From DASQFI01 sp035633215 (GTDB lineage: Bacteria > Acidobacteriota > Vicinamibacteria > Vicinamibacterales > SCN-69-37), in assembly GCA_035633215.1 (NCBI GenBank), contig DASQFI010000071.1:1-64000 (forward strand): a DNA stretch of 64,000 nucleotides, given 5' to 3'. Below are positions 37,272-43,998 of this stretch, piece by piece. Within the stretch, counting starts at the first letter, position 1. Each line of letters starts with the position of its first letter. A program made the translations under genes and the position numbers. Below the pieces are notes generated by a model that worked only from the letters and a program-made list of their open reading frames with translations, searched no databases and was not told the DNA's origin.

Positions 37272-38996
37272 TCAATTCTTGTAGACGACTTTGCCTCCGA
37301 TGATCGTATAGGCCACTTTCGCGGTCTTGATCTGATCCTCGGGGATGGCCGTGATGTCCTTGGTCAGGACCGTCACGTCGGCGAGCTTGCCGCGGCTGAG
37401 AGTGCCCTTGATGTCTTCCTCGAACGCCGCGTACGCATTCGCCAGCGTGTACGACCGCAGCGCCTCCATGCGGTTCATGCGCTGGTCGCCGTAGAACACT
37501 TTGCCGTCGGCGGCTTTGCGCGTGACCGTCGCGTAGTAGCTCGCGATCGGATCGACATCTTCGACCGGCGCGTCCGTGCCGTTGGTGACGATGGCGCCGG
37601 ATTTCATGAGCTTCTGCCAGACGTACGCGCCTTCTTCGGCCCGGTGGGCGCCGAGGCGCGGCGTGACCCACGGCGCGTCCGACGTGCAGTGGACGCCCTG
37701 CATCGACGCAATCACGCCGAGCTGGCCGAACCGCGGGATGTCAGCGGCGTTGATATGCTGCGCGTGCTCGATCCGCCAGCGCAAGGCGCGGCCGTTGCGA
37801 TTGTTGCGCTTGAAGGTCTCTTCGTAGATGGTGAGCACTTCGCGATTGGCGCGATCGCCGATCGCATGGATACACATCTGGTAGCCCTGCTCGAGCGCGA
37901 TCTGCGCGCGCTTGCGCACGACGTCCATCGAGATCGAGGGCAGCCCCACGCGGCTCGTTGACACTGGCACCGACTCGGGCAGGTCCGAGTACGGCTCGAG
38001 CAGCCAGGCACCGCGTGATCCGAGCGCGCCGTCGGCGGTGATCTTGATCGCACGTACGGTGAGCCGGTTGTTCCCGTACCCGATCACGCGATTGGCGGCG
38101 AGCGCCTCCGGGTCGTACTCGCGGACCATCATCCACAGACGGACGTTCATCTTCCCTTCGTCGATCATCCGCTTCACGCGATTGATGACCTCAAACGACG
38201 AGCCGGCGTCCTGAAAGCTCGTGATGCCCTTCGTGATGACTTCCTGGTCGGCCAGCTCGAGCGCGCGCCGCGCGCGCGCCTCCGCTTCCTCAGCCGTGGG
38301 CGTGGGTTCGCCGGCGCCGCGCTTGATCAGCCTCGACGCGGTTTCGCGGAGGAGACCGGTCGGATTGCCGCTCTTGTCCTTCAGGATTTCGCCGCCCTCG
38401 GGATTCGGCGTCTGCGCGGTGATGCCCGAGAGCTCGAGCGCCTTCTGGTTCGCGAACGACGCATGCCCGCTCGCATGCGTGAGAAACACGGGATTGTCGG
38501 GCGAGACCTTGTCGAGCGATGCGTGCGTCGGGAATCCTTCGACGTTCGGCTGCGGCGTCGACGACCACTTCTCCTGGTGCCAGCCGCGTCCGATGATCCA
38601 CTGCCCCGGCTTCGCCTTCTCGACCGCCTGCGCGACCATCTGGACGATCTCGTTCCAGCTCTTCGTCGGCATGAGCTCGAGGTTCATCTTGCCTTCGCCG
38701 ATGTTGGTGAAGTGTCCGTGTCCTTCGATGAATCCGGGAACGGCCACTTGGCCGCCAAGATCGATGACCTGCGTCGACGTGCCGACGAATCGGTCCATGT
38801 CGGCATTCGATCCAACGGCGACGATGGCGCCGTTGCGCGCGGCAAGCGCCTGCGCCTCGGGCACCGCCGCGTCGAGCGTGAGGATGCGTCCTCCGCGGAG
38901 CACGAGGTCAGCCGGCGCGACCTGACCGCCGACGTAGCCGGTGCTGAGCGTCAGCGCGACAGCCAGGAAACCCAGGGGGACGGGGATCTGTTTCAC
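37272..38996 (-). CDS. Secreted amidohydrolase (YtcJ-like, amidohydrolase_3)
   Basis: 574 residues with a signal peptide (GFLAVALTLSTGYVGG). Metal-dependent amidohydrolase barrel: HxH in GFIEGHGHFTNIG, further ligands in IHAIGDRANREV and IEHAQHINA, and the aspartate in TNGTDAPVEDVDP. The N- and C-terminal beta-sandwich strands (LRGGRILTLDAAV; VAYTIIGGKVVYKN) are typical. YtcJ-like enzymes hydrolyse N-substituted amides or carbamates; the substrate is unknown. Its TGA overlaps nothing downstream but touches foldback F1; upstream it overlaps the next amidohydrolase by ATGA. Confidence 0.9.
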   Translation of the reverse strand: MKQIPVPLGFLAVALTLSTGYVGGQVAPADLVLRGGRILTLDAAVPEAQALAARNGAIVAVGSNADMDRFVGTSTQVIDLGGQVAVPGFIEGHGHFTNIGEGKMNLELMPTKSWNEIVQMVAQAVEKAKPGQWIIGRGWHQEKWSSTPQPNVEGFPTHASLDKVSPDNPVFLTHASGHASFANQKALELSGITAQTPNPEGGEILKDKSGNPTGLLRETASRLIKRGAGEPTPTAEEAEARARRALELADQEVITKGITSFQDAGSSFEVINRVKRMIDEGKMNVRLWMMVREYDPEALAANRVIGYGNNRLTVRAIKITADGALGSRGAWLLEPYSDLPESVPVSTSRVGLPSISMDVVRKRAQIALEQGYQMCIHAIGDRANREVLTIYEETFKRNNRNGRALRWRIEHAQHINAADIPRFGQLGVIASMQGVHCTSDAPWVTPRLGAHRAEEGAYVWQKLMKSGAIVTNGTDAPVEDVDPIASYYATVTRKAADGKVFYGDQRMNRMEALRSYTLANAYAAFEEDIKGTLSRGKLADVTVLTKDITAIPEDQIKTAKVAYTIIGGKVVYKN

Positions 38997-39922
38997 AGCG
39001 TGGCTCCATCAGGAGACGGGGCGGCCCGTCCTCCCAACAATCGCGCAAAGTTACCACCAAACACCAACGCCTGAGCGGCGGGCGCCACCCCCAGATCCTC
39101 GAGAATCGCCCGCTGAATGTCTGCGATCCCGCGCTGCCATCCGCGGGGGAAGAACGACGAGTCGGTGCCGAACATCAGCCGCTCGGGTCCGAGCCAGTCG
39201 AGCGCCCGGGCGAAGACGTCGCGCAGGGTCAGGCCGCCGTGCAGCCGGACCCAATCGTTCGAGCTCGAGGTGTCGAGGACGATGTTCGGCGCGGCGTGCG
39301 CGGCCATCAGCGCCTCGCGAAACAGCCCCGCGCCGAAGTGCGGGATGATGACCGGGACGCCGGGGAACCAGGCCGCCACGGCGGCAACCGCGAGCGGATC
39401 GCCGAGGCGCAGATCGAACCGGCTCGGCAGGCCGAGCTTCTTGCGGACACCAATCGACAGCGCGCCGCAATGCACGAAGACCGCGCGGCCGTGCCGTTCG
39501 GCCACCTCGAACACCGCCGCACTCCTGTCATCGTCAATCGGCACGCGATGCATCGCGGGAAACAGACAGGCCGTGCGAAGTCCGAGCTCGCCGAACGCGT
39601 GCTCAAGGCGCGCGCGGGTGTCGGACGCGGGGTTGAACATGAACGCGCCGGTGAGTCGATCGGGATGGCGACGGACCGCGGCGGCCACCGACGCCTCGTC
39701 GCCAGGCACACTTGCGATGAGCATCGCCCGATCGACGTGATGCCGATCCAGTTCCGTCCGCCATCGATCCGCGAGCTCTTCGTCCCCAACCGGCGGATCC
39801 CAGCCGAGCGATTTCGGCAGCGACTCAGCCGGATCAGTGTCAGGCGTCGGCTCTTTCACCTCGGCCGCAAGCGTCCGGAAGAAATTGGGAGAGAAGAAGT
39901 GACAGTGGGCGTCAGCCAGCAT
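38993..39922 (-). CDS. Amidohydrolase_2 family (TIM-barrel) hydrolase or decarboxylase
   Basis: 309 residues from the ATG at 39922 (MLADAHCHFFSP); a TTG codon just before is also in frame. Metal motif HCH near the N-terminus, VHCGALSIG, IIPHFGAGLFREA, and the acid in MFGTDSSFFPRGW. Members are hydrolases or metal-dependent decarboxylases of the ACMSD group. The stop overlaps the YtcJ-like start, so the two act in one transcript, perhaps on related small molecules. The ATG directly follows the arm of palindrome C1, so its ribosome site must lie in the hairpin. Confidence 0.85.
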   Translation of the reverse strand: MLADAHCHFFSPNFFRTLAAEVKEPTPDTDPAESLPKSLGWDPPVGDEELADRWRTELDRHHVDRAMLIASVPGDEASVAAAVRRHPDRLTGAFMFNPASDTRARLEHAFGELGLRTACLFPAMHRVPIDDDRSAAVFEVAERHGRAVFVHCGALSIGVRKKLGLPSRFDLRLGDPLAVAAVAAWFPGVPVIIPHFGAGLFREALMAAHAAPNIVLDTSSSNDWVRLHGGLTLRDVFARALDWLGPERLMFGTDSSFFPRGWQRGIADIQRAILEDLGVAPAAQALVFGGNFARLLGGRAAPSPDGATL

Positions 39923-39989
39923 CAAAAAGTGACCTCGGGGGTCTTTTTGCTGAGGACCTCACCAAAAAAGACCCCGGGGGTCATTTCTT
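39923..39989. repeat. Palindrome C, copy 1, spanning a stop codon and touching a start codon
   Basis: Arms 39923-39948 (CAAAAAGTGACCTCGGGGG then TCTTTTT) and 39964-39989 (its imperfect inverse), 15-base loop. On the minus strand the right arm supplies the last two lysine codons and TGA stop of the MFS gene, and the left arm ends at the ATG of the amidohydrolase. Confidence 0.9.
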
Positions 39990-41228
39990 ACCCCAGATCG
40001 TTCGCTCCGCCACCAGAAAATACGGCAGCGACAACGCGGCGAGGCCGGCGGCGACGACGAACCCGACGCGGAACGAGTAGTGGTGCACGAGCCAGCCCAT
40101 CGCTGTCGAGCCGGTGCCGATGCCGGTGTCGAAGGCGGCGAGCATCGCGCCAAACGCGGCGCCGCGGCGGTTGGCCGGGACGTGCTGCAGGACGTACGCC
40201 GTGTACGACGGGTACATCAACCCAAACCCCGCGCCGAACACGAGCGCGGCGATGAGAAACGTCAGGCGTCCCTGCGCGCCCGCGAGAATCAGGAGTCCGA
40301 CGGGCGGCGCCAGAAGACACGGCAGCAGCACGCGCCGGTAGCCGATCCTGTCGAGCGTCCGTCCGATCAGAATGCGGCCGGCACAAACGGACACCGCCAT
40401 GGCGGTCAGAAACAGGCTCCGCGGCGTCACGTGCAGCGCGTCGGCGAAGAGTGCCGAGAAGCTCGTCAGACTGCCGTAGCCGAACGAGATCATCGCCATC
40501 GCGATCGACAGCAGGAGCACCCGCCATTCGACGAGTTGAAAGAGCCGCGTCGCGAAGTCTCGTGTATCGGGCGAACGAGCCGCGCGAGTGAGCTCGCCGG
40601 AGCGGAGCGGGGATTGCGGGGCCCCGGCGAGCGACGGCGTTGGGGGGTCCGCGGGGGCGAAGCCCCCCGGATCTCGATCGTCGGGCAGCCGCCAGGCGAT
40701 GACAGCCATGATGAGATTGAGCGCCGTGATTTCGAGGCACAGGGTGGCCCACCCGAAGCGGTGGACCCAGAACCCGAGCGCGGGCGCCGCGCCAAGCGCC
40801 AGGATCGACGTCAGGCCCCAGTAGCTCAGACCCTCCGCGCGGCGCGACGCAGGAATCGTCGCCGTCATGTAGGCGCCCGACGACGACAGCAGGGCGGACC
40901 AAAACAGGCCGTGCACCGCGACGACCGCGAGCATCAGCCGATGGTCGGAGATCACCGCGTAGCTCGCCGAGAACAGCGCCAGCGTGAGGCTGACGGCAAT
41001 CAGCACCCGCCGGTGTCCGAGGCGATCGCCGATCGGTCCGGTAATCGGCGCCGACAGCGCCGACGCGTACGCCAGGAGCCCGAGAAACAGCCCGGCGGCG
41101 GCCGCCGTCCCGCCCAGCTCGAGCACGCGATACGGCGCGGCCGGCAGGAGCTGGAACACGGACACGAAGACCATGGCGCTGAAGGCGCACATCGTGAAAA
41201 AACGAGGAGTGAACAAGGGATCGGACAA
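39981..41228 (-). CDS. Major facilitator superfamily transporter
   Basis: 415 residues, 12 predicted TM helices in two halves with the MFS loop motif GPIGDRLGHRRVL near residue 61 and its second-half counterpart GRTLDRIGYRRVL. Probably a small-molecule exporter of the DHA type; the substrate is not evident. The start is odd: a TTG inside foldback E2 (SDPLFTPRFF follows at once), as if the element replaced the original ATG. The central loop (about residues 187-214, FAPADPPTPSLAGAPQSPLRSG) is encoded by palindrome L1. The C-terminal GKK and stop lie in palindrome C1, so three elements shape this gene. Confidence 0.88.
   Translation of the reverse strand: MSDPLFTPRFFTMCAFSAMVFVSVFQLLPAAPYRVLELGGTAAAAGLFLGLLAYASALSAPITGPIGDRLGHRRVLIAVSLTLALFSASYAVISDHRLMLAVVAVHGLFWSALLSSSGAYMTATIPASRRAEGLSYWGLTSILALGAAPALGFWVHRFGWATLCLEITALNLIMAVIAWRLPDDRDPGGFAPADPPTPSLAGAPQSPLRSGELTRAARSPDTRDFATRLFQLVEWRVLLLSIAMAMISFGYGSLTSFSALFADALHVTPRSLFLTAMAVSVCAGRILIGRTLDRIGYRRVLLPCLLAPPVGLLILAGAQGRLTFLIAALVFGAGFGLMYPSYTAYVLQHVPANRRGAAFGAMLAAFDTGIGTGSTAMGWLVHHYSFRVGFVVAAGLAALSLPYFLVAERTIWGKK
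40586..40670. repeat. GC-rich repeat L, copy 1, inside the MFS gene
   Basis: Minus-strand reading CGGGGGGCTTCGCCCCCGCG, GACCCC, GCCGTCGCTCGC, GGGGCCCC, CCCCGCTCCGCTCCGGCG matches, block by block, the intergenic copy at 58807-58884. Here it lies in frame in the cytoplasmic loop between the two six-helix halves of the transporter. Confidence 0.85.
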
Positions 41229-41368
41229 TTGAGTTATTGGGTTATTGAGTTAGTGAGTTATTGAAAACCTCGGAGGCCACTGCAACAGAGTACTGAAAAC
41301 ACGCCGCACGCATTGACGATGAAGTTCCTCAATAACGCAATAACTCAATAACCCAATAACTCAATGAC
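41226..41368. repeat. Octamer-arm foldback (family E, copy 2)
   Basis: Left arm ATTGAGTTATTG, GGTTATTG, AGTTAGTG, AGTTATTG, then AAAACC; right arm the inverse with units AATAACGC, AATAACTC, AATAACCC. Core about 75 bases. It lies between the divergent MFS gene, whose TTG start it contains, and the unknown gene at 41374. Confidence 0.9.
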
Positions 41369-41373
41369 GAATT

Positions 41374-41880
41374 ATGATCACCCCGATGCGTCCGTCGCAC
41401 CTGTGGAAGGAACTGCCGCCCGCCACCCGCCTCGCGCTCGCCGAGGCGTTCTGGCGGGAGGACGAAGACGACGCGCCGGAGGCGAGGCTGCAGCATGCCG
41501 AAGCCGTGGCCGCTATCGCGCGCCGGCTGAATTTCCGGGCAAAGAGCGTGCAGGCGCTGCCGGTCGAGCGCAAGGCCCGGCAGCTCGCGCAACTGACCGA
41601 CGTCTCGGACTCAGTCGCGACGCGCGCGCTCATCGCGTATCACTTCTCGACCCAGCGGCCGTTGATGACGACGTTCCTCAACGCGCTCGGCGTCGCCAAC
41701 GACAACGGCCTCATTACGGCCGAGCACGTCGCCGCCCCCGAGGCCGACCCGCTTCGCGCCGCGGTCGGCCAGCTGTCCGACTTCCCGGCCGACGCCGTGG
41801 CCCTGTATCTCAGGACGCTGTCCGCCGTTGACGAGGACACCTGGAGGCACCTGGACCCCGTGATCCCCGCATCTCATTGA
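41374..41880 (+). CDS. Conserved-looking small cytosolic protein of unknown function
   Basis: 168 residues, no signal peptide or TM; the start may be the second methionine (MRPSHLWKELPPATRLALAEAFWRE). Mostly helical, with a basic stretch RLNFRAKSVQALPVERKARQLAQL followed by acidic SEDFPADAV-like helices. Not recognised. Codon use is like its neighbours and the frame has no better alternative, so it is probably a real gene. It starts 5 bases after foldback E2. Confidence 0.6.
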   Translation: MITPMRPSHLWKELPPATRLALAEAFWREDEDDAPEARLQHAEAVAAIARRLNFRAKSVQALPVERKARQLAQLTDVSDSVATRALIAYHFSTQRPLMTTFLNALGVANDNGLITAEHVAAPEADPLRAAVGQLSDFPADAVALYLRTLSAVDEDTWRHLDPVIPASH

Positions 41881-41979
41881 CTGGCAGGAATTTCCGGTGG
41901 TACTCGACTTGCTCTGACGTCTGAAGCCGGCCCGTGAACGTCTTAAGATGTGTAAAGCGATGATCGACCGTTCTATGAA

Positions 41980-42087
41980 ACTCGTGCCGTTCTCACTTTC
42001 CTGGAGCGAGCTACTTGGCGAAACCCGACCGAAGGTCTCACGATCCGTGCAGTTTTGGCTTTACGGGGAAGTGAGAACGGCACTCGT
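41980..42087. repeat. Inverted repeat spanning the start of the secreted protein gene (family I)
   Basis: Arms ACTCGTGCCGTTCTCACTTT (41980-42001) and AAGTGAGAACGGCACTCGT (within 42065-42087), 63-base spacer. The right arm contains the probable GTG start and the first codons of the signal peptide of the gene at 42071. Confidence 0.8.
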
Positions 42088-42604
42088 CGGAATAGCACTC
42101 GCGGTCACGCTGGCGATGCCCGGCGCGGCGGCCGCGCAGGACCAGGCCCCACCGGCGTCTTCGTCCCAACCGGCACAGACGTCGAGTCCGCCGCCCGCGG
42201 CGGCGCAGGTCGCATCGGACCTCGAACGGGTGAAAGCCCAGCTCAACCGCGCCCCCGTCCTGAAACTCGACGAGGGGCAGCTCCGGTTCTACGTCGAGGT
42301 CATTGCCAAGCAGCCGAGCATCGCCGACATGATCGGGTCGTACGATCTCATGAACGGCCCGACCAAACGCGGCGCGCCGATGACCCATCAGGAATTCCTG
42401 AACATGGTCACGCCGAAAGAGCTTTACGGCTCGGGCGGGATCAAGGCTGGCGAGCTGCTGCAGTTCGCGCTGACGAACTGGCTGGGACAGCAGGTGATCA
42501 AGCGCGCGATGGAAGATCTGCGCAACGCGCGGACCGAGCGCGAGGTCCAGGAGATCCGCGCCCGCATCGAGCGCGAGCTGGCGGCGCTTCGGGGCGGCGG
42601 GTAA
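42071..42604 (+). CDS. Secreted protein of unknown function
   Basis: About 177 residues from the GTG at 42071, chosen because it begins the signal peptide (VRTALVGIALAVTLAMPGAAAA-QD); the frame is open from 41948 but the extra residues are coded by an inverted repeat. After a Ser/Pro/Gln-rich linker comes a helical domain (QVASDLERVKAQLNRAPVLKLDEGQLRFYVEVIAKQPS; GELLQFALTNWLGQQVIKRAMEDLRNAR). Not recognised. Its TAA is followed at once by the D1 foldback. Confidence 0.65.
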   Translation: MRTALVGIALAVTLAMPGAAAAQDQAPPASSSQPAQTSSPPPAAAQVASDLERVKAQLNRAPVLKLDEGQLRFYVEVIAKQPSIADMIGSYDLMNGPTKRGAPMTHQEFLNMVTPKELYGSGGIKAGELLQFALTNWLGQQVIKRAMEDLRNARTEREVQEIRARIERELAALRGGG

Positions 42605-42849
42605 CGACCTCGGTTTCAATCTGAAATCTGCAATCTGGGAATCTGCAATCTTCATCCGCAAGCTGGAATCTGGGAATCTCCAATCTATCCGGCAATCTGG
42701 AATCTATCCGGATCTGCGATCCGGGAATCCGGTAATCGGGAGAGATTCCAGATCCCCCGATAGATTTCAGATCCCCCGATTCCCGGATCCCGGATCAGAT
42801 TCCAGATTCCCCGATTTGCAGATTTCAGATTGAAAAAAACCCGAGGTCT
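42605..42849. repeat. Large foldback of AATCTG-type units (family D) between two stop codons
   Basis: About 245 bases. Outer arms CGACCTCGGTTTCAATCTG and, inverted, CAGATTTCAGATTGAAAAAAACCCGAGGTC-type sequence; inside, direct units such as ATCTGCA, ATCTGGGA, ATCTGGA. The outermost GACCTCGG matches palindrome C. It fills the whole gap between two convergent genes. Confidence 0.9.
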
Positions 42850-43788
42850 TCACTTCTTCCCAAAGATCCCGTTCCACGGCGGAATCACTATCGACACCGC
42901 ACCGAACGCCCGGGCCTGGCAGGCCAGCCGGATGATCGGCTGTTCCTCGTTCGAGTCGAGGTAGCCAAACACTTTCATCCGTCGTCCTTCGTCGCGCGGG
43001 GAGACCGGTGACAGCTTCTCGGCACCACCCAGCACGCCGACCCAGCACGTGCCGCAGGACGCGGCACGGCACTCGACGGGGATCGGGCCTTCGCCTGGCG
43101 TGCATCGCGGATCGACCGATCGATACTCGCGCTTGTCGCTCTGCGCGGCGCTTGCGATCTCCTGACTAGTGATCGCCGTGAACCGCGCGTCCGGCCGATT
43201 CTCGTCGAACGTCACCGTCCAGCGCTTTTTCAGCCCGCGCGTGAATCCGAGCAGTCCCTGCCAGTCGTCCTTCGCGCGCTTGCGCATCACCTGATGCGGC
43301 GTCAGCGCGCGGACGCGGTCGGAGAGGTGGATCTTTCCAGGCGCGGCGGCGAACGCCTCGGGGCCCACTTGCCGGAGCGTCATCAACGCGACGGCGCTGA
43401 TACCGAGGAGCAAGTCGCGGTCGACGCGCGCGGTCCGGGCCGCCGCGTCGGAGAGCGCGGTGACGATCGCGCCGAGGCCGCCGGGCGGCACCGGATCGAG
43501 TGATGTCACCGCGACTTTCGTCTGGGGCCAGTACCGATGCGCGAACAGAAACCGATGCGATGCATCGATCTGATCGACGAGCCGCCACCGGCCCATCAGT
43601 CCCAGGGTCCTCGCGCGCGCGTCCGGATCCTCAGCCGTTTCCAGATCGAGATGCAGGTCGAGTGGAAAGAACGCGAACCAGATTCGCGTGGCGACACGAT
43701 CGACCGGGTGAATCTGCGGTGCCAGGGTCTCGACGGCGGTACGCCACGCCGCAGAGTCGTATGAGCAGAGGGTCTGATAGAGGTCCAA
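42850..43788 (-). CDS. Protein with C-terminal [2Fe-2S] ferredoxin domain and unknown N-terminal domain
   Basis: 312 residues. The C-terminal third has the plant-type ferredoxin cluster pattern C-x4-C-x2-C (CRAASCGTCWVG) and a fourth cysteine in RLACQA, with GYLDSNEEQPIIRLACQ. The first 200 residues are helical and unrecognised (DRVATRIWFAFFPLDLHLDLE; HRYWPQTKVAVTS). Probably an electron carrier or a redox-active protein; no TM or signal peptide. It ends FGKK then TGA, followed by AGACCTCGGG, the palindrome C sequence. Confidence 0.75.
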   Translation of the reverse strand: MDLYQTLCSYDSAAWRTAVETLAPQIHPVDRVATRIWFAFFPLDLHLDLETAEDPDARARTLGLMGRWRLVDQIDASHRFLFAHRYWPQTKVAVTSLDPVPPGGLGAIVTALSDAAARTARVDRDLLLGISAVALMTLRQVGPEAFAAAPGKIHLSDRVRALTPHQVMRKRAKDDWQGLLGFTRGLKKRWTVTFDENRPDARFTAITSQEIASAAQSDKREYRSVDPRCTPGEGPIPVECRAASCGTCWVGVLGGAEKLSPVSPRDEGRRMKVFGYLDSNEEQPIIRLACQARAFGAVSIVIPPWNGIFGKK

Positions 43789-43858
43789 TCCGGATCTTCA
43801 ATCAACGCGACGTTCTCGTCGCGCATCTGGGTTCGTCGAACAGCAATCATAACCAAAC

Positions 43859-43998
43859 CATCGATCGATTGGGTGATCGATCTATCGATCAACTGAAAAC
43901 CTTATGTCTGACGTTCCCGGAGTGTGTTGGTACGGTCCAGACGCGGCCATCGTGTTCTTCAATAGATCGATAGATCGATCACCCAATCGATCGATTCT
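43859..43998. repeat. Octamer-arm foldback (family F, copy 2)
   Basis: Left arm ATCGATCGATTG, GGTGATCG, ATCTATCG, ATCAACTG then AAAACC (43859-43901); right arm nearly perfect inverse ending at 43995. Core about 55 bases ending GTTCTTCAATAG. It begins three bases from the ADOP stop codon. Confidence 0.9.

Noticed and set aside
32241..41368. CRISPR array at the AGTTATTG repeats
   Set aside because: Units are 8 bases without spacers, arranged as inverted arrays; no cas genes nearby.
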